From assembly GCA_045598025.1 (NCBI GenBank), contig JAZLLH010000046.1, forward strand, positions 1 through 16,911: a stretch of 16,911 nucleotides of DNA, given 5' to 3'. This DNA is from UBA1195 sp045598025 (GTDB lineage: Bacteria > Bacteroidota > Bacteroidia > Bacteroidales > WCHB1-69). This document shows, piece after piece, positions 1-6,984 of this stretch. A model generated the notes under the pieces. That model ran no database searches and was not told the origin of the DNA. It saw only the letters and a program-made list of their open reading frames with translations. Position 1 is the stretch's first letter. The number at the start of each line of letters is the position of its first letter. The translations under genes and the position numbers were made by a program.

Positions 1-1
1 T

Positions 2-598
2 GCCAACAACACAGACGATCACAATAAGAACTTTTCCTTTATGATGAATCGCAATGGCGAATGGCACATCACTCCGGCCTACGACATGACGTTTATTTTT
101 GCCACTGATGGCGTGAATCGGGAAAAACATCATTGCTTGTCATTGCAAGGGAAAACGGATGGTTTTTCGGCTGATGACCTTTTGGACTTTGCCTCTCGCA
201 ATAGCATAAAAAGACCGGAAAGCATTATCCGGAAGGTGCTTGAGGCGGTTGCGTCATTTCGCGATTTTGCAAAGGCGAATGGCGTGTCGTCATATTGGAT
301 AAACTGCATTGAAGAGCATTTGTACGGACTTGTTCCAGAAGAATACAAGGAAAAAATGTCGTCCTGGAAACCCAATCAGTTCTCCGAAACGATTAAAGGT
401 CACAGCGTCAGCAATGTGCGCTTCGAAATGTCGGCAAATGGCAATATTCATCTCATGGCTTCGATTGATGGCTTTGAAAGGAAATATGTCATTACACCGA
501 AACGTGCGGAGTTTATGGAAATCATGGAGAAGGGTTTCAACACCATGCCCGATGCACAGAAAATGGAATTTGTGGAACGGTTGATGATAATGGATTGA
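2..598 (+). CDS. hipA: HipA-family serine/threonine kinase toxin, C-terminal part (5' end outside window)
   Basis: The reading frame is open from base 2, so the N-terminus lies to the left; 198 codons are visible. The frame opens in the HipA catalytic loop: NTDDHNKN matches the family's N-G-D-x-H-x-K-N, with D5 as the likely catalytic Asp. It continues to the PAYDM metal-binding motif (Asp about residue 28), then a LQGK motif and a helical C-terminal domain. HipA kinases are type II toxins that phosphorylate aminoacyl-tRNA synthetases and are held in check by an HTH antitoxin HipB. Any hipB would be upstream and is not visible. After the usual helical end there are roughly 65-70 further residues with a strand-like pattern, longer than E. 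coli HipA as I remember it. The next gene begins 16 bases later, but no functional link to the glycan genes is evident. Family assignment is firm; activity is not shown. Confidence 0.88.
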   Translation, partial: ANNTDDHNKNFSFMMNRNGEWHITPAYDMTFIFATDGVNREKHHCLSLQGKTDGFSADDLLDFASRNSIKRPESIIRKVLEAVASFRDFAKANGVSSYWINCIEEHLYGLVPEEYKEKMSSWKPNQFSETIKGHSVSNVRFEMSANGNIHLMASIDGFERKYVITPKRAEFMEIMEKGFNTMPDAQKMEFVERLMIMD

Positions 599-614
599 TT
601 TTTAACAGACTGCT

Positions 615-1538
615 ATGTCAAAAGATAAGTTTTGCTTAATCACTAACGATGTTGAAACAACGTCAATCCTCAATCACAAACTGAGGGATAAGACTGGCGA
701 GTATGTCTTGAATCAAGGTATGCCGCGTTTGCTTGATTTGTATGACAAGTATGGCGTGAAAGCTACGTTTTTCTTCACGGGACATATTGCGACCTTGTAT
801 CCTCAAGTGGTGAAAATGGCCTACGAACGAGGTCACGAAGTCGGTTCGCATGGACTGACCCATGAGGTGAGTCAGGCTTTCGATGTGCTGACACCTGATG
901 AGCAGTTGAGTCATTTAAGACAATCCAAGCAGATTTTGGAAGACATTATCGGTGACGAAGTGATTTCATTCCGTGCGCCAGCTGCTAGAGTGGACGAGAA
1001 GTTTCCGCTGATTATGAAAGAGGCTGGCTTCAAGGTCGATAGCTCCGTGGCTTCGCAGCGTTTGGACATGTTTTTCTCTTTTGGCGCTTTGAAAAAACTC
1101 CATTGGATAACGGCACCGCGAAAGGCTTATAGGGTGAACGAAGAGAATATTTTCAAAAAAGGAAATTCCAATGTGATGGAAATCCCGATTTCGGCCATGG
1201 GTTTTCCGTATATCGGCACTTTCATGCGCATTGCCCCCGGCTTGAACAGGATGACGCGTCAAATGCTTTATTGGGAAACGCTGTGCAATGGCCGTCAGTT
1301 CGTTTTCCTCACACATCCGAATGAGTTCATTGATGAAGATTGGGAAGGCGGCAAGATTCAGCGTCGAGCCAGCAATTATTTTTCCTATCTGATGGGCGAT
1401 GTACTGCGTCATAAACTCAAGGTGAAGAACTTGGGCGAAAAGGCTTTGCCTATCTTTGAACGGGAATTGGAGTTCTTTCAGAAGAAAGAGTTCAATTTCT
1501 TGACTTGTAAAGATTTGTATAATTTAAAAACAAAATAA
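615..1538 (+). CDS. Polysaccharide deacetylase-like protein (CE4/NodB fold)
   Basis: This is a 307-residue protein with the metal-dependent NodB/CE4 fold. Motif 1 is the NDVE variant (D12, E14) instead of TFDDG. Motif 2 is GSHGLTHE with metal-ligand histidines H79 and H83. Motif 3 is SFRAP (R120-P122), and a C-terminal FLTHP carries H234. KATFFFTGH at about 49-57 is the usual second strand. Such enzymes remove N- or O-acetyl groups from cell-wall or capsule sugars. No signal peptide is seen, so it probably acts on a cytoplasmic, lipid-linked glycan intermediate. The ATG at 615 follows HipA by 16 bases without a Shine-Dalgarno, as is normal in Bacteroidetes. The acyltransferase starts 2 bases after the stop, so they are probably cotranscribed. 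The substrate cannot be read from the sequence. Confidence 0.85.
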   Translation: MSKDKFCLITNDVETTSILNHKLRDKTGEYVLNQGMPRLLDLYDKYGVKATFFFTGHIATLYPQVVKMAYERGHEVGSHGLTHEVSQAFDVLTPDEQLSHLRQSKQILEDIIGDEVISFRAPAARVDEKFPLIMKEAGFKVDSSVASQRLDMFFSFGALKKLHWITAPRKAYRVNEENIFKKGNSNVMEIPISAMGFPYIGTFMRIAPGLNRMTRQMLYWETLCNGRQFVFLTHPNEFIDEDWEGGKIQRRASNYFSYLMGDVLRHKLKVKNLGEKALPIFERELEFFQKKEFNFLTCKDLYNLKTK

Positions 1539-1540
1539 TC

Positions 1541-2080
1541 ATGCCTGCAAAAGAAGTACTTCAGTTTTATGGCTTGGATAGTTTCTTTGGAAAAATATGG
1601 TACGCGATAAAATTTTTATGGCGTTTTTTTCTTGATAAACTTATTTTTATCACTCCCGTCAAATCGTGGAGAACGGTGATGCAGCGATGGCGCGGAATTA
1701 ACATAGGAAAAGGTGTCTATATTGGTCACGAGGTGATATTTGATAGAGTATTTGCTGATCAGATTTATATTGGAGATAATTCATCCATCGGAGACAGAGC
1801 GATTATTACAGCTCACGCAAATATTCCGTCCGATACGATTCTGAAAAAACTGTATCCTCGTAGTATAAAAAAAACCGTGATAGGTAAAGGTGTTTGGATT
1901 ATGCCGAATGTAACCATAATTCCAGGTGTCACTATCGGTGATGAGGCAGTTGTTGCAACGGGATCTGTGGTTACGAAGGATGTCCCTTCGAGAGTGCTGG
2001 TTGCAGGTGTGCCGGCAAAAATAGTAAAGGATCTGAATCCTTTGTTGGAACCTTTTGATAAAGATAATCAAGCGAATTGA
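1541..2080 (+). CDS. Left-handed beta-helix (hexapeptide repeat) O-acyltransferase
   Basis: This 179-residue protein has an N-terminal amphipathic or hydrophobic stretch (about 15-40, many Phe/Trp/Leu) followed by a hexapeptide-repeat domain. The repeats include INIGKG, VYIGHE, IYIGDN, SSIGDR, then VIGKGVWI, VTIIPGVTIGD and AVVATGSVVTKDV. It ends with the VAGVPAKIV signature of the WbbJ/LacA/NodL acetyltransferases. H92 in ITAHA is the expected catalytic histidine. The family transfers an acetyl group from acetyl-CoA to a sugar hydroxyl or amine. It sits 2 bases after one deacetylase-like gene and 4 bases before another, which points to acetyl decoration of the same surface glycan. Acetyl as donor is inferred from the family; the acceptor sugar is unknown. 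Confidence 0.88.
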   Translation: MPAKEVLQFYGLDSFFGKIWYAIKFLWRFFLDKLIFITPVKSWRTVMQRWRGINIGKGVYIGHEVIFDRVFADQIYIGDNSSIGDRAIITAHANIPSDTILKKLYPRSIKKTVIGKGVWIMPNVTIIPGVTIGDEAVVATGSVVTKDVPSRVLVAGVPAKIVKDLNPLLEPFDKDNQAN

Positions 2081-2084
2081 TTTC

Positions 2085-2894
2085 ATGTTGGATCATACAA
2101 TAAAAGCATACAAGTCGCTGTTGCAAGCATTTGTTGATGCGGATTTCAAGTTTCGGAAATTCGAGGATTATCTTCAAAATCCTATGGATGGCAAAGTGAT
2201 AATGTTGCGGCATGATGTTGATGAACTTGCTGACAATGCCTTGAAAATGGCAAAGCTTGAGCACGATTTGGGTATCGTATCAACATATTTCTTTCGGATT
2301 GTGAAGCAAAGCGATAAACCCGATGTGATTCGGGAAATTGTTAGCTTAGGTCATGCTATTGGTTATCATTACGAGGATTTGTCATTGGCCGAAGGTGATT
2401 TTGAAAAGGCCATTGAGTCATTTGAAAAAAATCTGTCGTATTTCCGTCAGTATTATCCCGTAAAAGTAGTTTGCATGCACGGCAGTTCTTCGTCAAAATA
2501 TGACAATCGCTTGCTGTGGGAGAAATACGATTTATCGGATTATGGGCTCATAGGTGAACCCTATTTGTCTCTCAATTTCGATGAAATTTTCTACATGACG
2601 GACACAGGTTATGCTTGGGATGGCGGAAAGTATGCTATTCGGGATGTCGTGGCAAACAATCACGGATTGCATTTCCATTCCACCAAACAGGTTGTGGATT
2701 GCATAAAATCGGAAAGTTTTCCAGAGAAATCCATGATATTGGCTCATACACTTTGGAGTGATAATTTGTTCCAGTGGATTGGACTTCACGCCCGTGAGTT
2801 TTTGCGAAACAATGTAAAACGAATGGCGCAGAAAAATGGAATTGTTGCGAAGGCGTACAATGACCTGGTCAAATTGTATTGGAAAAATAGCTGA
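2085..2894 (+). CDS. Second polysaccharide deacetylase-like protein with divergent metal site
   Basis: The ATG at 2085 gives 269 residues and a 4-base gap to the acyltransferase. An in-frame ATG at 2055 would add ten residues and overlap the upstream gene by 26 bases; I prefer 2085. The NodB-like fold is suggested by LRHDVD (D44, D46), a TYFF strand near 67-70, GHAIGYHYED (H90, H95), MHGSSSSKYDNR (H132) and ILAHTLWSDN near the C-terminus. The canonical TFDDG and HSxxH motifs are altered: only one histidine of motif 2 aligns clearly. It therefore belongs to a divergent group often found in polysaccharide loci. It may deacetylate a glycan intermediate or be a non-acetyl hydrolase. No signal peptide is visible. 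Function is inferred from fold and neighbours. Confidence 0.75.
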   Translation: MLDHTIKAYKSLLQAFVDADFKFRKFEDYLQNPMDGKVIMLRHDVDELADNALKMAKLEHDLGIVSTYFFRIVKQSDKPDVIREIVSLGHAIGYHYEDLSLAEGDFEKAIESFEKNLSYFRQYYPVKVVCMHGSSSSKYDNRLLWEKYDLSDYGLIGEPYLSLNFDEIFYMTDTGYAWDGGKYAIRDVVANNHGLHFHSTKQVVDCIKSESFPEKSMILAHTLWSDNLFQWIGLHAREFLRNNVKRMAQKNGIVAKAYNDLVKLYWKNS

Positions 2895-2960
2895 TGCGGA
2901 CCCCATATTATTGGTACATGAATATAATTGCGGTCTGAATTAAAATAACCTGGAGTTTTT

Positions 2961-2968
2961 TACGTTTG
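2961..2968 (+). promoter_or_regulatory. Possible Bacteroidetes -7 promoter box
   Basis: TACGTTTG matches the Bacteroides -7 consensus TAnnTTTG exactly. It lies about 107 bases upstream of the GtrA gene, in a non-coding gap between two same-strand gene blocks where a new transcript could start. No convincing TTTG -33 element is present at the expected distance, so this is tentative. An 8-base degenerate match can occur by chance in AT-rich DNA. Confidence 0.3.
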
Positions 2969-2983
2969 ATAATCTATTGCAGC

Positions 2984-2998
2984 TTTTGCAATGCAAAA
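2984..2998. repeat. Perfect 7-bp inverted repeat in the gap upstream of gtrA
   Basis: TTTTGCA, one central A, then TGCAAAA form a perfect palindrome of 15 bases. It lies 16 bases downstream of the candidate -7 box and 78 bases before the GtrA start. A one-base centre is too short for a hairpin loop, so an operator-like protein site is more plausible than an RNA structure. The rest of the gap (2895-3075) shows no confident gene, only a 35-codon open stretch ending near 3050. Confidence 0.4.
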
Positions 2999-3075
2999 TG
3001 GATGGTCCAAAAATACGGATGTGTCGCTGGTATTTGCAGAAGTCTGCTTGAGTTGTATCGGAAAAATCGTCTGTA

Positions 3076-3573
3076 ATGCAGTATAAAAGTGTATTTTTGA
3101 AGCGTTTGTTCTTTCGCCCGACCACGAACATCTTGGTACAGATGTTCCGCTATGCTTGGGTGTCGGCAATCGCATATCTGGTGGATGCAGGCTGTTTCTA
3201 CCTTTTGATTCATTTTGCCGGCATTTATTATCTGATTGCCACTGTGATTTCCTCCATGTTGGGAGGCACGGCCAATTATTTTATGAGCATTACGCCTACG
3301 ATGTTCGGTTCTACCATGAAGAACAAATGGTTGGAATTCGCATTGTTCACCGCATTAGGTGTGGGAAGTCTGGTTATCAATCTGGCTGTAATGTGGCTTA
3401 TGGTGGATCACTTGCATTGTCCTCCCATGGCTGCGAAAATCGTATCCATTATCGGAGTGTTCCTGTGGACTTTCTTTTCCCGCCGTTATCTGTTTATGCA
3501 TGGTAACAAGCGGGTAGCAAAGGTTGTTCCCGTAAACGTAGAGATGAAGGAAGAGGATACGCAAAATTTTTGA
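3076..3573 (+). CDS. GtrA-like membrane protein
   Basis: This 165-residue membrane protein has four predicted transmembrane helices at about 23-44, 48-68, 78-105 and 113-132. The landmarks are those of the GtrA family: FRYAWVSAIAYLVDAG at the first helix, LGGTANYF after the second, and the FFSRRYLF ending of the fourth. GtrA proteins are proposed to flip undecaprenyl-phosphate-linked sugars across the inner membrane, or to assist glycosyltransferases that modify surface glycans. The ATG at 3076 gives about 20 residues before the first helix; Met23 (ATG 3142) is possible but would cut into the conserved start. It lies directly upstream of the Wza/Wzc pair, consistent with a role in the same polysaccharide system. 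The specific lipid-sugar is not known. Confidence 0.87.
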   Translation: MQYKSVFLKRLFFRPTTNILVQMFRYAWVSAIAYLVDAGCFYLLIHFAGIYYLIATVISSMLGGTANYFMSITPTMFGSTMKNKWLEFALFTALGVGSLVINLAVMWLMVDHLHCPPMAAKIVSIIGVFLWTFFSRRYLFMHGNKRVAKVVPVNVEMKEEDTQNF

Positions 3574-3647
3574 CAGAGAATGCGAATGAAAGAATAGGGA
3601 ACAGGACAGAACGAGAATCAAATTATGAAAAATCAAACAATATCTTT

Positions 3648-4430
3648 ATGAAGAAGGCAAGAATAATTGAAATGTGCATGATTTTGGGTGCATTGCTGGC
3701 AACATCCTGTATGACTCCCAAAAAACTGCTTTATTTGCAGGATATGAATGATTCCACTCAGGTGGATCTGAATCAGCGGTATGAGGCCAGGATTGCTCCT
3801 TCCGACCGTTTGGGCATTTTTGTGTCCAGTTATATGTCTGCCAAGGATGCGGGTCTGGTGGATGTGTTCAATCAGAAGCGCATTTATACGGCATCCCGTT
3901 CCGGGATAGAGAATTACGGCTATCTGGTGGATGCCTACGGAGATATCTATTTTCCGGTACTCGGTCGCCTGCATGTGAGTGGTCTGACCCGTCTGCAGCT
4001 GCAGGATACCCTGACCCGTCTGTTGGTTGACGGAGGTTATCTGAAGGATCCGCTGGTATCTGTGGAATTCAGTAATTTCCGCATTAATTTCATCGGCGGA
4101 CCGGAAGGCGGCAAGGTAATCTATGTGGATGATGACCGTTGCACCTTGTTTGAAGCCCTGGCTTTAGCCGGTGATTTGAGCGTGTATTCCCGGCGTGACA
4201 AGGTGAAAGTGATACGGGAGGTGAACGGAAAGATGACCTGCCACACCCTGGATCCCCGTTCGACCAAGATATTCAACGATCCCTATTTCCAGTTGCAGCA
4301 AAACGATATCGTAATGACACAGTCGTTCCGCGGGCAATACTACCGTCGCGAATTGTCCTATTGGATGTCCTGGGTGTCGGCTATCACTTCGGTGTCTTCG
4401 CTGGTGACAATGATTTTGATGCTTTTATAA
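3648..4430 (+). CDS. wza: Wza-like outer-membrane polysaccharide export lipoprotein
   Basis: From the ATG at 3648 the protein has 260 residues and starts with a lipoprotein signal: MKKAR, a hydrophobic core, then LATSC with Cys21. An upstream in-frame TTG at 3570 would add 26 polar residues before the signal and spoil it, so 3648 is chosen. The mature start TPKKLLYLQDM is typical of Bacteroidales capsule export proteins. Next come the Poly_export domain (about 45-140; YRxAPSDRLGIFV-like RIAPSDRLGIFV, then YLVDAYGDIYFPVLGRLHV) and a SLBB-type segment with GKVIYVDDDRCTLFEALALAG. It ends with a hydrophobic helix. Wza forms the periplasm-spanning outer-membrane channel for capsule or exopolysaccharide and docks on the Wzc partner, whose gene follows 24 bases later. 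Confidence 0.92.
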   Translation: MKKARIIEMCMILGALLATSCMTPKKLLYLQDMNDSTQVDLNQRYEARIAPSDRLGIFVSSYMSAKDAGLVDVFNQKRIYTASRSGIENYGYLVDAYGDIYFPVLGRLHVSGLTRLQLQDTLTRLLVDGGYLKDPLVSVEFSNFRINFIGGPEGGKVIYVDDDRCTLFEALALAGDLSVYSRRDKVKVIREVNGKMTCHTLDPRSTKIFNDPYFQLQQNDIVMTQSFRGQYYRRELSYWMSWVSAITSVSSLVTMILMLL

Positions 4431-4454
4431 TTAAATTCGGAAAATAACTGACAA

Positions 4455-6977
4455 ATGGAAAACAATCAGAACAATAATGATCTTTCCTTCCTGAAAGAAC
4501 AGGAAAATGCGATGAGTATCAAGGATATTGTGGCTATCTTTTTGCGCAATTTCCATTGGTTTGTACTTTCGGTAGCCATCTGTATGGGCATTGCCATTTA
4601 CAAGGTGCATCGTCAAGTTCCCATTTATGCCAGGAAGGCCACTGTGATGCTGAAACTCGGTCCCGAAAGCACGATGTCATCCGGTCGTAATTTCGAAGTG
4701 ATGAGCAGCGGTTACCGTCGGTTGGGTGTGGTCAATACGAATCTGAACAACGAACTTATCATTCTGCATTCCCGTCCGTTGGTGCGCAAAGTGATTACCG
4801 AACTGAATCTGACGACCGGTTACAGTTATACAACGGAACTGATGCACCGTGATCAGCAATTGTATACACAGTCCCCGATTGATGTGCAGTTTGAGACAGC
4901 CAATGATTACAGCAATTTTAATTTTACAGTGACTCCGGTCGATAACCGCCATGTCAAGGTGGCCGACTTCGGAGACGGAAAAACCTATATGGTTTCATTG
5001 AACAAACTGTTGAAAACACCGTTTGGCCGCATCGTCATCAAGCCGACCCTAACCTATGGCCCGTCTTACTACAGAAAGAAAATTTCCGTTACTCATCACA
5101 ATATCGATGAACTGGTCTCCTATTATTGTTCGGCTATTTCCGTATCCAGGGCTTCCGATGATAATACTCTGATCAACATTGCTATACGCGATGTACTTCC
5201 CAACCGGGCGGAAGACATATTGAATACCCTCATCAAAATCTATAACGAGGATGCCATAGCCGACAAACAGAAGGTGATTGACTATTCTGCGCAGTTTATT
5301 GAGGAACGCATACGTATCATTGACAAGGATCTGGAATCCTTGGAACATTCTTTGGATTCTTTCAAGATATTCCATGATGTATTAGATGTCAGGAATTATG
5401 GAACTGATGTATTTGATCAAAGTGTATCTTATACCAGGGAACGAACCTCTCTGGAAAACGAACTTTCCATGTCCAAATTCTTGTTGGATCAGGTCAAAAC
5501 ATTGAAAAAGAACAATCTGCTTCCCGTAAATATCGGAGTTTCCGAATCCATTGAAAAAGTCATTGACGATTACAACGAAAATGTGCTCCGCCTGCAACGT
5601 TACGAAGCCAGTGGAACGACCAGCAATCCCTATGTCCAGGAGATGTACCTTTCGTTGGAGTCCATGCGGGACAACATTGTTATTCTGCTGAACTCTCAAA
5701 TGGAATCCCTGAAACGTCAGATCCAGGCTGTGGGGCAGAACAAGGCCATGGTGAGAGGGCAGATGGAAAAGATTCCTACCCAGCAGCGTTATTATCTGTC
5801 GGTGGAGAGAATTCAGAAAATCAAAGAGTCCCTGTATCTGGAACTTTTGAATCGAAGAGAGGCTTTGCTGCTGACCAAACCCACTATCGAAGCCTTGGCC
5901 CGCGTGGTTGAACCGGCTACCGGATCCAATGCACCGGTCAGTCCCAATCGGAAAAAGGCCCTGACTACCGGTTTGCTGTTGGGCTTGCTGATTCCGGTAG
6001 TGGTTATTGTGCTCCGTCATCTGTTGGATACTTCCATTTATTACCGCAAGGATGTGGAAGATCGGACGACCATGCCTTTTCTGGGTGAAATTCCTTTGAA
6101 CAAAGAAACATCCGAACGGGGACTGGTCATTCGCAAAAACAGCCGCAGCAGCGTGGCTGAGGCTTTGCGAATGTTGCGGTCCAACATAGAATACATGGAC
6201 CTGGAGTTGGAGGATGAAAAATCAGGCAAGGTCATCATGCTGACTTCCTTTATGGAGTCGGCGGGTAAATCCTTTTTGGGAATCAATTTGGCAGCTACCT
6301 ATGCATACGCTGGCATGAAAGTGGTGCTGGTGGACTTGGATATTCGCAAGGGTACTTTGGGCCGTACGTTCAATTATCCCAAAAATGCACCGGGCATGAC
6401 CAATTATCTTTCGGGCAAGGTACCGGAAATGGACAGAATCATCATTCCGTATAATGAGGTCGAATCAATGGATATCATATTCACCGGTCCGGTTCCTCCC
6501 AATCCGGCTGAGTTGTTGATGAACAAACGTTTGGATGATTTGGTTGCCTACTTGAGAACGAAATACGATTATGTATTCTTGGATTCCGTACCTTTGGGTC
6601 TGGTGGCCGATGCCGACATTACCAAGCGACTGGCTGATCTGACGCTTTTCGTGCTGCGTTCCGGTCAGACAGACAAGAGGGTGTTGAAAGATCTGGAGAA
6701 AATATATCAGCAACAGACATTCAAGAAGATGGCCATTGTGCTGAATGCTACTAAATTGCAGAGCAGAAGGGGCCTGGGCTACGGTTATGGCTACGGTTAT
6801 GGCTATGGTTATGGCTACGGTTATGGCTACGGTTACGGTTATGGTTACGGCTACGGTTATGGTTATGAAAACGATGACAAAAAATCGGAAGGAAAGAACG
6901 GCTGGCAGAAATTCATTCGCAAAGTGCGTCGTTCCCTGACCGGAAGTTCGCATCAACATCATCACCATTCGAATTAG
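4455..6977 (+). CDS. wzc: Wzc-like fused Wzz/BY-kinase with (Gly-Tyr)15 tail
   Basis: This 840-residue inner-membrane protein controls capsule chain length and export. It has a Wzz domain with TM1 at about 33-49, a long periplasmic region with coiled coil (about 270-470), a GNVR-like segment before TM2 at about 503-523, then a cytoplasmic bacterial tyrosine kinase. The ATPase motifs are complete: Walker A FMESAGKS (K605), Walker A' VVLVDLDIR (D627, D629) and Walker B YVFLDSVP (D710). The Tyr cluster used for autophosphorylation is extreme: fifteen Gly-Tyr dipeptides at residues 775-804. The tail ends in a His-rich stretch. Cycles of oligomer phosphorylation and dephosphorylation drive polymer assembly. 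A cognate phosphatase is not in the window. It follows the Wza gene closely and precedes the DMT gene by 7 bases. Confidence 0.95.
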   Translation: MENNQNNNDLSFLKEQENAMSIKDIVAIFLRNFHWFVLSVAICMGIAIYKVHRQVPIYARKATVMLKLGPESTMSSGRNFEVMSSGYRRLGVVNTNLNNELIILHSRPLVRKVITELNLTTGYSYTTELMHRDQQLYTQSPIDVQFETANDYSNFNFTVTPVDNRHVKVADFGDGKTYMVSLNKLLKTPFGRIVIKPTLTYGPSYYRKKISVTHHNIDELVSYYCSAISVSRASDDNTLINIAIRDVLPNRAEDILNTLIKIYNEDAIADKQKVIDYSAQFIEERIRIIDKDLESLEHSLDSFKIFHDVLDVRNYGTDVFDQSVSYTRERTSLENELSMSKFLLDQVKTLKKNNLLPVNIGVSESIEKVIDDYNENVLRLQRYEASGTTSNPYVQEMYLSLESMRDNIVILLNSQMESLKRQIQAVGQNKAMVRGQMEKIPTQQRYYLSVERIQKIKESLYLELLNRREALLLTKPTIEALARVVEPATGSNAPVSPNRKKALTTGLLLGLLIPVVVIVLRHLLDTSIYYRKDVEDRTTMPFLGEIPLNKETSERGLVIRKNSRSSVAEALRMLRSNIEYMDLELEDEKSGKVIMLTSFMESAGKSFLGINLAATYAYAGMKVVLVDLDIRKGTLGRTFNYPKNAPGMTNYLSGKVPEMDRIIIPYNEVESMDIIFTGPVPPNPAELLMNKRLDDLVAYLRTKYDYVFLDSVPLGLVADADITKRLADLTLFVLRSGQTDKRVLKDLEKIYQQQTFKKMAIVLNATKLQSRRGLGYGYGYGYGYGYGYGYGYGYGYGYGYGYGYENDDKKSEGKNGWQKFIRKVRRSLTGSSHQHHHHSN
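6777..6866 (+). repeat. 15 tandem 6-bp units encoding (Gly-Tyr)15
   Basis: Ninety bases are built from GGC/GGT plus TAC/TAT codons. Many units pair into a 12-bp period (GGCTAC then GGTTAT), repeated almost exactly near the 5' end. Each loss or gain of one unit keeps the frame, so slipped-strand changes would alter the number of tyrosines in the kinase tail without disrupting the protein. Codon variation between units suggests partial drift, so this may not be currently hypervariable. Confidence 0.95.
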
Positions 6978-6984
6978 AATTGTT

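Noticed and set aside
3570..3647. TTG start for the Wza-like gene
   Set aside because: It would place 26 polar residues before a clean lipoprotein signal; the ATG at 3648 restores the normal signal layout.
6940..6975. His-rich end of the kinase as a cloned affinity tag
   Set aside because: The codons are interrupted (Gln and mixed CAT/CAC) and continuous with a natural C-terminus; it is more likely native.
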